Notes under the pieces: model-generated
The model's database searches: none
Seen by the model: only the letters and a program-made list of their open reading frames with translations
Told to the model about the DNA's origin: nothing
Source: Hydractinia symbiolongicarpus
Taxonomy: Eukaryota > Cnidaria > Hydrozoa > Anthoathecata > Hydractiniidae
Direction: 5' to 3'
DNA length: 64,000 nt
Assembly (NCBI RefSeq): GCF_029227915.1
Contig: NC_079886.1
Span: 18,700,501-18,764,500, forward strand
Position numbers and translations under genes: made by a program
Part shown: one piece after another, positions 40,862 through 53,600 of the stretch
How positions within the stretch are numbered: the first letter of the stretch is position 1
Layout: each line of letters begins with the position of its first letter

Positions 40862-42047
40862 CTTGTTTACTTAGCGCGCACAGATGTTATTTACATATAA
40901 TAGATTTTCAGACTTCACACATTTAGAGAAGTGTTTTTTAGTTGCACTTGCCAATCTTGAGATTAAAACTATTTTTGTCAATGTTAAAAAGACTTTTCTA
41001 ATGACTCTTATGTAGCTATGCTTATTAGTACAACCCGGAGTTGAGAAAAATATAAGATGCGACAAAAATCAGGTCACCTCTGACGTCATTTATAAAGTGC
41101 AGAATTGACTTGGCAAGAAGGAAGCGATCTTATCCTTTTTTATAGATAATGTTCGTAGACAATACAAAGAAACCAGGTTGTTATACTACAATTAAGTAAT
41201 TGCCAACATCGAGATGCATCGATTAAGCTTTTATTTAATCTTTAATCCTAACTATTCGGGCTGGGGGAGGAGGAAGGAAGGTGGAAGAAGGCCAGAGGAA
41301 GAAGAAGGCAGGGCAAAAAGCCCTGTACCAGGATTTTTGTAACTTTTGATCACCTTGCAGAATCCACTTCAAATTTACAATCGCTGAGTTTTAATCTATA
41401 TGGCGTTGACTAATAAGTAAATAAATAAATAAACCTGTGCCTATTTTCTAAGTATTATTATTACAATGGATGAGCGAAAACACACCCGAAACAAAGCTGA
41501 AATTTCTCAAAATGGTCTTCTTTTTTTGTATGCTATGCCATCTAGAACAGAGAGCCCAAAGTCAAACATGCATGTGTATCAATGCCAATATAAATAATTT
41601 CACATAATTTGGGCCTTTTAATATAACGTCATTTTTTCTAAATTTTTGCTGACGTCAGCATTGAACTACGTGACCAACCATAAGGATGTCATCTTAGTTT
41701 CTGTCAATTCAATTAACTTTGAAAGTAAGCTTTGTGTAGAAGCTAGGGAGGTAAGACTTTAAAAACAAATGAAAAATAACAAGCACCACACTCGCATTCA
41801 AATATTATTCGTGCAAGTAGGCACCTAAAAGTTTCTTGCTTCTATTTTTAAACAGCTGTTTTTGTTTTTGTTTTTGTTCCCTGCGACAGACGCAAAGCTT
41901 TTAACCAGATTAGTGATTAGCATTTCAACACTTTGGCAGCTGTAAAATTGGATTTCTGAGTATGTACTTTCCTGATGCTAATGATCCCAGATTAAATTTG
42001 AAGTAAATAAGTGAGCTTATATTAATAACGAATACAATATAGTCTGT

Positions 42048-42182
42048 AACTACAACAAAAACAACAATAAAAACATTAGAAACAATTAATAACAACATTA
42101 AACAACAAACACGGTCACAACAACGAATGACGACAACAACAACCGCAATGACGACAAAAACAACGACAACGGCGACAACATA
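42048..42182. repeat. CAA/ACA-rich simple repeat
   Basis: Imperfect ACAACAA, CGACAACAA and ATAACAACA units over about 130 bases. The valine-rich minus-strand reading frame here is only this repeat translated. Confidence 0.8.
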
Positions 42183-42834
42183 CACTTTCTTTTGAAAATA
42201 TAGCCACGTTTAAAATACGGTATTTTTATGAAAGTGTATATCTAGTGATAGCAACAACCAAACTTGAAGTTAAAAGAAAGGACCCACCTTCGTGCAGCGC
42301 AATTGCAAACATAAGATCATGATCAACTTTTCTTTTCTACAACACACTTTTGTTTGTCTTTTTTATTCAATATTCAACTTTTTTTATATCTTTCTTTTTT
42401 TCGGGTTTTCGTTTCAAAAATTCTTACAACAGCAGCAGATGTTTTAATGTGAAATCTTTTAAAATAAAAACTCGGATTTTCTCGTTTTTAATTACAAATT
42501 TTGTTAAATGAACTGAAGAGAAAAACCAATATGGTGTAACCATGGCAACGTGCTTTCTTGTTGCTAAACCTTTTTGACATTTAAGAATTAGAATCGTCTG
42601 AAAGCCTGTTTAAATTTCTTATTTAGATCATAACAAGAAGCCCTGGGGGCTCTAAGAATTTCCGCTCGCTACCAAAATATTTGATGAAAACCTGCTAATT
42701 CGTTGTGTTATTGTGCCAAACATTCGAAGGGGTTTGGTGCATGAACCTCTGAAGATAAAGCACACCAGTGACATTATATCTTACAACAAACGCAAACAAA
42801 ACGAAACATGTCATAATAAACTCACATTTTAAAA

Positions 42835-43915
42835 GAAATTGCTAACAAAAAATACAGCCTATCATTCATGGCTGAAAGTCTTGCGATTGAAACGTTTATG
42901 GTCTTAAACGGCATTAGTTGACAAAAAATCAATGTGTGACCATCATTTTTAGCATACTTTTTTATTAACTGTGTCAATTTTTGTCGAAAATAAAGCAGTT
43001 TTAATTTTTGGATAAATTTTGGCCTGAAATGACATTTAGGTGACAAAAAATCAACCTTTTGTACCATCATCATTTTCAGCATACTTTACTTGTTAACTGT
43101 ACCAGATTTAGCCGAAAATGAAGATGTTTTAATTTTTGGACCAATTTTGGCCTAAAATGGCATTTAGGTGACAAAAATCAAAATTTTGATGTCACCATTA
43201 TGTTCAGCATACTTTTTTTGTTAACTTTGCCAATTTTTGTTGAAAATGAAGTAGTTTTAATTTTTGGACCAATTTTGGCCTAAAATGGCATTTAAGGTGG
43301 CAAAAAACCAAAATTTTGATGTCACCATCATGTTCACCATACTTTTTTTGTTAATTGTGCCAAAATTTGTCAAAAATAAAGTAGGTTTAATTTTTGGACC
43401 AATTTTGGCCTAAAATAACATTTAGGTAACAAGAAATCAAAGTTTTGATGTCACCATCATGTTCACCATACTTTTTTTGTTAATTGTGCCAAAATTTGTC
43501 AAAAATAAAGTAGGTTTAATTTTTGGACCAATTTTGGCCTAAAATAACATTTAGGTAACAAGAAATCAAAGTTTTGATGTCACCATCATGTTCAGCATAC
43601 TTTATTTGTTTACTGTGCCAAATTTTGTTAAAAATAAATTAGTTTTAATTTTTGGACCAATTTTGGCCTGAAATGACATTTAGGTAAGAAGAAATCAAAA
43701 TTTTGATGTCACCATCTTGTTCAGCATACTTTATTTGTTAACTGTTCCAAATTTTGTTGAAAATAAAGTAGTTCTAATTTTTGGACCAATTTTGGCCTAA
43801 AATGACATTTAGGTGACAAAAATCAAAATTATTATGTCACCATTATGTTCAGCGTACTTTTTTTGTTAACTGTGCCAAATTTTGTCGAAAACAAATACCA
43901 ATTTTAGCCTGAAAC
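42835..43915. repeat. Tandem array of 128-129 bp units in a dispersed element
   Basis: Eight head-to-tail units with the landmark TTCAGCATACTTT (variants TTTAGCATAC, TTCACCATAC) falling about every 127-130 bases (near 42950, 43077, 43205, 43335, 43464, 43593, 43722, 43850). Each unit carries TTTTTGGACCAATTTTGGCC and GACATTTAGGTGACAAAAA. Units four and five are almost identical, a sign of recent duplication. The left flank, containing CCTATCATTCATGG, recurs inverted beside a two-unit copy at 56750-57035, so the array belongs to a mobile element rather than a static satellite. Confidence 0.9.
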
Positions 43916-44293
43916 GTCAATACGAGACTTCCCAGTAGTTAAGGAGCTTGAGTACGAAGTTTACATCTGTGACGGACCAACGTGAAATCCCAGGGTCGAT
44001 TTTTTCTCAAAAAATGCTCCGAAAGAAAAAAACGACGGTTTTAAAGAATTTCCTACGCCTTTGGGCGCGGAAATTCAATTAAGTCTTTACAAACATTTGT
44101 CTGTTAGTTTCATTCTTTTAAAATTTCCCGCTAAAAATCAACAGTGAAAATTTGTGGGCCAAAACATTTTTGGACCAAAATTTTTCCTCAGCCTTAAGGT
44201 TGCTAAAATTGAGGAACCGACTTTTATTTTTCCAAGTGTCACGTTAACGTTTTATTTGAAAACAATATTGCAAAAGTTGAAAAATAATCACTC

Positions 44294-44867
44294 TCAGACA
44301 CACATAAGGGCGTTGTAGGAGGCACCCCCCCCTTCTATGTTCGCCTTCCGGTTCATCGAAATGAGGAACAACTGTCTAACAATAGTTAAATTGTTACGCG
44401 CCACGTAGCTTTTCATCAGTAAAGCTAGAGCAAAATTTGTGAGTTTTCTGGGTTTTTTAAAAATTTCAAAAATTCTTGTGCATGAAAAGGTTAACAAGCA
44501 CAAACGCAAGATGCAAATTAACCACAATACTGCAGCAGTGTAACAACACATTGCATTTAACCTTGTGAAACCAAAAGCCGAAACGGAGAAAAAATGTTTT
44601 GTAACAATGGTCATTGTCACCAAGGAGGTGCACAAATTCAATTTTTATATGTTGAAAGTTTCAATTATCATTTTAAACAATAATTAATACATGATCAAAT
44701 GCTCAATGACAATATTTATTAACAATGACTGGAAAAATACTAGTTTATTTGAACCCGAAAGTTATATTTTGTTGTTTCTTTAAATATAATCCTCAAAATA
44801 ATAAATGAAAAATACAAAAAACAACTCACCACTCTATCGTTACCTCCGATAACTCGTCAAGCTCCAT
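44294..44867 (-). other. Hydrophobic open stretch and possible first exon, unassigned
   Basis: An ATG at 44867 begins MELDELSEVTIEW and meets a good donor TG|GTGAGT at 44830 (an alternative donor is GAG|GTAACG). Below it, 44294-44641 is open for 115 codons with two hydrophobic segments (LNAMCCYTAAVLWLICILRL and neighbours) that could be membrane helices. The two do not join through a clear acceptor, and a second frame across 44450-44641 is also open and hydrophobic. A GPCR fragment was considered but no diagnostic motif is present. Confidence 0.2.
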
Positions 44868-44869
44868 TT

Positions 44870-47636
44870 GAAAAAGCGTGCACGTCAGAGATTTATATTC
44901 CTTTTTGTCTAATTGCTTGTGGCTTCAATAATGACATTCAAAAACCTATAATGTCCGATTGCACTGATTTGATTGCTGGTAATTACGCCGCATGTCATTC
45001 ATGCGTTTCTGTAAAGCAAAACAATATTTATCTGTTCTTAAGACTCCCAACTTTCTTTTTGTTGAAACGAAAGCCTCTAGCTCTTCTCAAACAGAAATAC
45101 GTATTTCGGAGGTCGTATTGTATTAAAAAGTACACGTGTATTTTTTACATATTTATTTTATTTCTAAGGCTTATCCTGCAAACTAGGACAAACTAACAGA
45201 TTTAAAAGTTTAAGGTTTTCCGGAGCTGCATGAACGCAAGATTGGGAGGGTGGAATATCAGTGCGATATCAGTAAATTTTGACGAAATACACGTTTTTTT
45301 TATAAGCAACATCTTGTAAGCAACATAGGGATTACGACAAACGTGATTAAAAGAAAAGTTTGATTTCGATCTTGCTACATTTGGTCGTCCTGTCAACAAG
45401 CAACATCTAAACAACAGTTAAGCCTGTAAAATATAGAAACTTGTGTCTCAGCTAAAATTTTATGTTGCTTATAAAAAAAGAGTGCATTAATATTCTTTTG
45501 CTGGGCGCTGTATTGTATTTCGTTTACGGTTATAGAATAATGCATTCGTGAAACACATTTACCTAACCTGGATCCCAGTACCTACCGCAAAGGATGGCCT
45601 GGAACAATCTCGACTCTTTTTGGACTTTTATTAAAATCCAGGATAACCTTAGGTTTTACCTCAAAGGATTTTAGGGACGAGAATGTATTTTTTAAATTTC
45701 TTTGAACATGCGTTGTAGTGTGATACATTTATCAATTTAGGCCTAATAATCTTGTTACGTTTGAACCTCTTAACCGACTCCTCAATTTGTTGTTGAATGA
45801 CGCTTAGTCACGTGACTTTGCAACCCCCATCAGTCATCCTAATTAGGTACCAGCTATTACTATGTTGTAAACCACGAAGACACTCACGTTTTTCGCACCC
45901 CTTTGATGGCACCTGTACACGTGCAAGACAGCTATTAAGATGCGGTAAAAATGAGCACATTTTATCAGGGTATTATTGATCATATTCCGACAGACTGCGC
46001 TTTAAATAACGATTTCATATAATTATATGTGGTTTGTTTTGGGTGATTAAAATGTTGTTTCCGCCCATAAAACAGGTAATTTACTTCTGTTATGATCAAA
46101 GTTTCTTTTCATTAATCAGATTAACGATACAATGAAAGATTTATTCATTTCGAATGGCTTACCAGTTTGTATACAAAATGTCTTGAAGCATTTTGATAAC
46201 ACTACTCTAAGCAATTTTGCGTCAAATACGACAATGCAAATAAATTTCTAAACATTCATATACTATTTTCGAGTTACTCTGATTGGCTAAAGAATCGGGG
46301 CAAAGTTATTCACTAAAATAAAAAATTGAATTTTTTCTCTAAGTTTGGTTTTGCGTAAGAATGATACAATTCCATTGTACAACTCTCCACCTTTATGTGC
46401 TGCTTTGTTGTTACAATGTCATCATGTTGTTAAAATGCAATGTTTCTACTGTATTTCATGGTAATGACATTTTCTTTTGCGGATACTGTATCAATCCGAA
46501 ACAGTTACTAGCTCGCTCCTGGATTCTAGAAATTAATTTGCTTTAAGAACTATCTTCTTGACGTAACCACATCGTTAGCTTGCAATTTGGTTGACCTTAA
46601 TGCCGTTATTGTGAAAAATTTCCATAGTTTCGAAACTTTCCGCTGACGTTTTGTAGTTTCCCTAATGCGTTTCAAGAAATTAACTATCGGCCAATGACGA
46701 AATGTCTGTCGAATACACAATACAGTGAGTCGAATTGTGTAATTTCGTAAAAATTAAAGAGTATTAAAAGTAGTGATTGCATGGTTTGTAAACTATTTTC
46801 ATCGAGAAACACAGTTGAAAACTAAAAATTTAGTAAAAAGTTACAAATAGAGACAACTATTTTCATTTCAAAGACATCATATTCAACAATTACTAAATTT
46901 TCCTATTTGTAGCCATTTTTACAAAATTAGTGCCCTTATATTCCGGTCACTTCTGTGTTTTAGTATCTTAATAACGACGATAACCATGACTGTCCGCGTC
47001 ATCATCAGACTCGGACAAGATGGAATAATAAACAACAGAAAATGTAAAGAGTATAAAATTGCATGATGTTCTTAAAAAATAAGAACCAGTTTTTATAATT
47101 AATTTTTTAATTTTTTTATAGTGAGTTGGAAAACAATACAATCATTATTAACTGTCATAGAGAATACGTATCAGCTTCTACAAACCACAATGTTCTATGT
47201 AACTACTTTCATTAGTTTTATTTTTTATATTTTCTAGCAGCTAATACTTTCTTGATGGTTCCAGGACAACTTTTATTTGGTGCAGCTTTTATATGAGCCC
47301 ACACAAATACTTTAATAATATCTTTCTAAATAAAAAACGCACTACATCTAAAAATTGCACAAATTTTGAAGCTGCTCGCTAGCTGTCTTAACAACGATGC
47401 TAAGATTAATACTAACATAGTTAAATAAAATACAATGACCACAATATTAATATTCTTTATATCATTTAATAGTTAGTTAAAGTTTTTACTTTATATTTCT
47501 CTTTCTTGTTATAAGACCATGATGGTATAAATTCTTTTATACATCCATATTATAACTAGATCCAGATCTGTGCAACTGACGTCATTCACAAAAAAACATC
47601 TCTTGTTGATATTCTGCAATTTTTGTCTATGTTTAC
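44870..47636. other. Intergenic region upstream of the unassigned exon and downstream of the GPCR
   Basis: About 2.8 kb without a supported gene apart from the MITE at 45289-45485. Short open stretches at 44951-45196 and 46361-46546 have no codon or splice support. The part next to 47637 presumably holds the receptor's 3' UTR; no unambiguous polyadenylation signal was chosen. Confidence 0.5.
45289..45485. mobile_element. MITE with TTTATAAGCAACAT terminal repeats
   Basis: The left end CACGTTTTTTTTATAAGCAA and the inverted right end TGCACTCTTTTTTTATAAGC agree apart from the T-tract length and one base; both run on into CAACAT. The roughly 200-base interior is non-coding and repeats AGCAACAT. 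Related pieces occur at 27425-27572 and 53880-53925. Confidence 0.7.
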
Positions 47637-50600
47637 TTAAACAGCATCACTATCCTCATATTCATCATCATCGTCATCATCATCATTACTTTTGAAAACG
47701 TGATCATCGCTATAGCCGTATGCTTCTCCATTGATTGTAATACTAGCTGCTATGGAAGAAGTTATATATCAGTATTAAATATTGGTTACAAAATTGAAAA
47801 TAAACAAAGCTGAAGCATAAATAATACAAAATTTGGATATTAAGAGCGCTAGATTCTAATTCTCTCTTCTCTCTTTGATAAACGGAATCTCTAGTAGGCG
47901 GCACCTCTAATTAGGGCGACAATTTCATTTTCACTTAAAAATAACCCTTTCAGTCCTAAGGGTTTTTTTTCTCTATTCCTGCGCAATATTATCACATTTT
48001 TACCATAAATTACCATAATTAAATTGTTCCAAATTAAGCAATTGGTAATCTTTTTTGGCCCCCAAAAATCACCCTTTTTCATCAGACAATTTACTACTAA
48101 ATGTTTTAAAAAAATTATATATGCATAATTATTTCAGGTCACGTGGTCAAAAATGGCAGGTATTTTTTGGGGAAAATTATAAAAATCTTAATTCATCAAC
48201 TGCTGGCACGCAACTTCCTTCTTCGTACTCCCATTCATTACCTACATCATTTTTATCGTCATCACCTTTCCCAAGTCAACATCAGCATCACTATCATTTA
48301 ATATAAGTTCAAGAATTTCATCAATGTGTCTAAATTTGCCATTTTGAGTTTCTGTAAAAATGCATTGCAAAATCCTATGGACACGCGGTTTTTTCTCTAA
48401 TAATGTTATAAACCATTTAATATAAAAAGAGAAAATAAATTAGTTTACTTTCCAAACAGTGTCATCATATTTTAACCGGTTCCTGGATAACATGTCCCCT
48501 GTTACATTGCAAGCTATATTTATAGCTATAAGTCTACAAGCCTTAAGTTCTTACATCGTTCGCGCTTAAAGTTATTCTGTAATGAAAAGACTTCGTAGTC
48601 GACGCAAAAATAAGTTACTCACGTTCATTTTTTGTGTTCTTCCTCTGCAACATTTTCATACTACTTGTATATTTCTTTTGGCGCGTTAAACCACCGAATA
48701 TTCCTTTCCATACCTTTCTTGCTTCCACGTTGAATACAACAAACATGAGAAAAATAAAGAAGCCTTGAAACGAGGATAAAATGCAGAACAGCCACTGAAA
48801 TACATCTCGTAAATCACCAACAGCTAAAACACCGAATATCCAACTCAAACCCAATACAATGATCACTGCGAAAGATGATTTCGCTCGTTTTGCGTTTATC
48901 ATTTGACGATCTTGGATGGAATCTTTTAGTAATTTATCTCCCGTTGTGATCCCTTTTATAACAGGAACAAAGATGGCGCAATTGATCACCAACACCACAC
49001 ATACTGGCAGAAGTAAGGTGTAGTAGAAGGCGACTCCTTGCACAATACAACTAGTAAGAACGAAGGATGTCTTTTAAAAGAAGTACTGCGATGGAGGTTA
49101 ACAAGATTTAGCAACAACTTTTAAAAGCTATGCCTTTTAAGTCAAACACAATTTGGGATATGATCCTCAGTAGAAATACTGACATGTACAAACAAATTGA
49201 GTTGAACCAAAGTCAGTCTTTAAGTAACATTTTGCCACTTAAAGTCAAAAAGTTTAAAGAGCTATCACTGGAGTATTTTTTTTACTTCACGGTCACAAAC
49301 TGAATAAGAAGACCGTAACGTAGATAGGTAAATAATCTTTTTTTTTTCGTAACAAGAGGCAGTTTGTAAAGTAATTAGCTAGCTGAGATATTCATGCATT
49401 AACAAAGTTACCAACTTGATGCTATCGCTTAGCTAATTTAAAAACAAAAGAATAAGACACTCGTATTTTTCTTTGTTAGATCACAACTTCCAATTATTAA
49501 GATAGAAAAATACTTACAATTGAGTATGGTAACCAGGTCTAAAGTTTGCACGTGTTAGATATCCAGTCACACCCACTATTACAAGAGGAATACCTAAAAG
49601 AAAACATTCCAGATAGCAGTCGCTGTCCAATGCAACTTTGCAAATTTCGTAAATTTTTGAGGAATTTTTTAATATTGGTTTCAAAAAGGTTGGTAAGATT
49701 GGTAAATTCACTTTGTTTACCCTTTTTTCTAAGCAAATATTAAGCTACTAAAGAAATTAAAAACGCGCAAGTAGAGAGATTTGCATGTCAAGAACAACTG
49801 CCAATATTACAAGCTTAACCCTTTCATTTCTTGCCACGGGAGGGTGTCTTGGTTGTAATTTTGTCCACATCTATCCTGTTGCATCTATCAAAATATTCCA
49901 CATTTATTCACGAATAATTTTTGTGATATTCCTTAACAGCAAGTCAAACCTCTTACCCCATGCATAGAGACACATCCATTTAAAGAATCTAGCGTCATTG
50001 CCACGTGTGAATACTTTTACTATCGTTCGATACAAGTTTAACGCTTCCACCAGCATCCATGAAAACGAGGTTAAGGTGAAGTAATGCAGCAAACTTGCTA
50101 TTATATGGCAAAGAGCTGCGTGTTTCGTTTGGTTGATACCCGCAACAAATACGATGAATAAAAACATCAGTGACACGCATAAACATATCAAGATTTTGGC
50201 GGGAATCTTTTTGCGTAGTTTGCTAAAAAAAAGACAATAATCAAAATAAATTATAAAAATTATCAAGGATTGATCATATACAAGGCAAGCTCTTTTTACC
50301 CTTAGGCTTCGAAAAACGCACATTTGATTCAAAACAAAGCCAAAATACCGACACGTCTATTAGCGATAAATCATGACCCATTTGTGTAACATCAAAGCAT
50401 AGGCCCATATAAAAAAAAAATTAGCTTTTTCTTTTAGTTTTCTTGAAAAAAAGCTTCGGGGTCTAAAGGTTTAAACCCATGTCCATTTTGTTCCATTTTT
50501 GCCCCACTTTTAGTTTTTTTATTTCGCAATGTTCACACAATAGTCTGTGAAATCACTTTGGAAACTTAACATACAAAAAGATTTCAACGTTGCGCAAATC

Positions 50601-53600
50601 GTAAAGGCAATAAGTGTGTAAAAAACAGAACACTAAACACTTACGCAAAGCAGACAAATGTTATCAAAGTTAATCCCAATCCAAGTATAGAAACTAAGCA
50701 GCCCACAAAACTATATACTCTTAACTCGGTTGGGTTTTCATATTGTTGTAACGGATCAAGCAACAAAGCAAAGTTGGTTAGATGGTTGCATTTGCATGTT
50801 ACAATACCATCAGCAGATGTACTGGCCTTGTAGCAACCTTCTCTTGACCATGTAGCGTATGAAGAATTTACTAAGAAAACAATGTGGAGATTCTGATGCA
50901 CGTTGAACAACTACTGTATATAATGGATTTTATATTTTATGTATGGCTAATTTACAAGTTTAAAAATTTCATCGCAGTTATTTTTTGGGTGCTTTAACTT
51001 AGTGTAGATATTTACAGCTACAGTAGTCTCTCTGTTTAAAAGTTAAACAAACAAACAAACAAACAAACAAACAAACAAACAAACAAACAAACAAACAAAC
51101 AAAACAAACGCATACCTATTTTCCAAAATCGGCATGATATATCTCCTTCTCCGTTTCCTTTTCTTTTTAACTTTATTACCACAGGTTCTTTTAAATTTTT
51201 GATTTTATTCCCTACTATAGTAGCGGAGATGATACTACTTTGTATGTCAACATTTCTATGAAACAATGTTTGGTCTCGTAAAACGTAAAAATAGGCTTGT
51301 GTGTCTTCTTTAATGTTTTTTACGGCGGACGAAGGTACGGAGATTGATTCAACGTTCTTTTTATCGTTATTGAAGGAACCAATCATATCAGTTTCGGAAG
51401 AAACAGAAAACTTCACTTCTTTTTTATCAACCTTGGTCACACCAAATGTTATATCTTTCTTAGCAACAACCATAAAACGTTGACCTTTTTTTAAGTTAAA
51501 GGAGCTGCCCAGGGTGTTAACTTGCTGGAGTAATACAGACGCTGAATCAGAATTCAATTCTTTTTGCTGTTGTAGCAAGGAATCAATAACCGTCAATATA
51601 TTTCCAGCAACCTGAAGCAACATAATCAATTACCCATTGATGTAGTGGAAAAAGATGATTTTTTTAATAGACTATAAAAGCATGTGGAAAAACGATGATG
51701 CAAGCAGGATAACTTGACCACGCAATAAGGTTACAAAACTCATAAACGCGTCTGGGGCGAGTTTTTTGTTTAAAAAGACAAAGAAAGGGGTTTTTGGTGG
51801 GTGATAATCAGGACAGCAATGGTTAACTGACCACGTGACAAGTTCAAACTTGTAAGTTACCTGTTCGTCGGATCCGATTAATTTGAACATCTTGCTTATC
51901 AATCCAGTGATCATTTTGATTTGCTTCTCTTTGATTGGACCACGATTCTTTTTGGAAGCGATTTTCGCAAGAGAGCTGGATACTTTTAAAATATTGCTTT
52001 GGTTCACAGTAATCTAAAAGTAAGGGAAGAAGTTTAACTCAAAGCTTGTGCATTATTTACATAATAACAAACCATATTTCATAGGTCTTTTATTGGTTAA
52101 AAAACACTATTTTAACTTTAATTGCTTTCCTCCATGTTTGACATCGCAAGCAGAATGTGAGTTTGTGAGGTATTTAATTGAACTAATGAACCATATTCAT
52201 GTTCTTAGTAAAAAAGACGAGATTTTTAAAATAAAGATATTTTGAAACATTTCCAACAAATCCAACGAAATATTTTCTTTTCAATTAGTATTTTCGTCGG
52301 AAGTAATTTATTACAGAGATTGTAGATAGTGAATTAACTCTGCAAAAAACGTGAAGATGCTTATCAAATAAGACAAAATGAAATCCTACCCTTTCAAGGT
52401 TGTTTAAATCCAAATCTTTGGGTGCACATTTACTTAAGTCTAATTTAGACCAGTATGCACCTTTAAACTTGTCATACAAACAAAACCTTTCGAAATTATT
52501 TTTTCCATGTAAGCCACCATATATGCAAGTGCGGACAACTTTTTCGAGAGCTTTCGTTTTTGGAAATTCATATTTTCCTCTGCTATTAGCATCACCAACA
52601 AGTTGAACTTCACAATATCCTAAAAAATTCTTCAGCGCTATAGTAGTTATCATGGGATAAGAGCCAATATAATGAGAGTCAACAATGTAATGACAAGGTA
52701 AATCATGTGAGAGGTGGTTGAGGGGGGAGGTGGAGAGATATATCATGCGGGGCGGAGGGCTTTTGAAACTGACAAAATTACACCGTACCTTCGGCTTTGA
52801 CTATCACTGGTTCGTCTGTTTCTACAGAAGGAGCTGTAAAATAAAATATGTTTGAAATCGCTAATAAATAGCTACTTCGTGTTAAACCTTCACGAAATTT
52901 CGATAGCGAGAAGTATGTAAAACGTACGAACCTGTGGATTTTTCCACGAGTAACGACTAATTTCTTAGTATTATTATAAACTAGTCGTTGCCCGTGGAAA
53001 AATCCACGGGTTCGCCCGTCCTTTATGTTTACCCGTCGCAACAAAGCGGATAAAAATATATCGCATTTGACATTCGTGTTTCCGTAACATAATTTTCTAA
53101 CTCAGCGGGGGTTCCGCGCAGAGACAGACAGACGGAATACGGCTATTATAATAGAGATTGACCTACAAATGTTGTATTTGTATCAATCTAGTGTATAGCG
53201 TACCTGGTGTGCTTTCCAACTTGGTTTGCACTGTCAATGCACGTGTTTTGTGACAGTCTCCTAAAACAAGATAGCACCGAAATAGTATTTCCTGTAAAAA
53301 TACAGAAATCTTTTTCCCATTTTGTCCGTTATCTCCCATGCATTCCACAGTAAGGCAACAACATTTTTTAGTTTTTATTTAAATTTTAGTACTATTTATG
53401 TTTTTTAACAGATTCTTAATTCAGTGATGGTAAAATATAAATTTTTAAAGCTGATTTCTAAGGCTCGCAACTTCTTGTCCTAAAGCTCTTTAAATTAAAC
53501 ATACCAGGCTTATCTAAAAGGAGTTTTGACAAAAAAATGATGCCACGTAGCACTGAGCATGTATCTAGACTACATTAGTAATGGAAAACATAACGGTCTA

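Larger units (their letters stand above)
33273..44829. other. Long repeat-rich intergenic stretch with orphan exon-like pieces
   Basis: No complete gene could be built. Candidate exons with good donors: 36606-36671 (minus; an ATG followed by 21 codons to CACCAG|GTTAGT), perhaps a 5' exon of the Rnd-like gene, and 40788-40861 (minus; reads LETLENNIYGEESFIIHHYD between AG and GT). Open stretches at 39355-39555 and 39773-40075 (plus) lack splice or family support. Simple repeats: a TATA/TACATA tract at 34360-34430, three copies of AACACCCACT at 34095-34122, purine-rich DNA at 41260-41320, and CAA-type repeats at 42048-42182. Confidence 0.5.

Noticed and set aside
41925-42185. Minus-strand valine-rich open frame
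   Set aside because: A translation of the CAA/ACA simple repeat at 42048-42182; no splice sites or domain.
44294-44641. Class A GPCR fragment
   Set aside because: Two hydrophobic segments but no DRY, NPxxY or other diagnostic motif, and a second frame is equally hydrophobic.
51036-51115. Apparent LFVC-repeat extension of the GAIN exon
   Set aside because: It lies beyond a good donor (G|GTATGCG) and is just the CAAA microsatellite; the frame resumes correctly at 50870.
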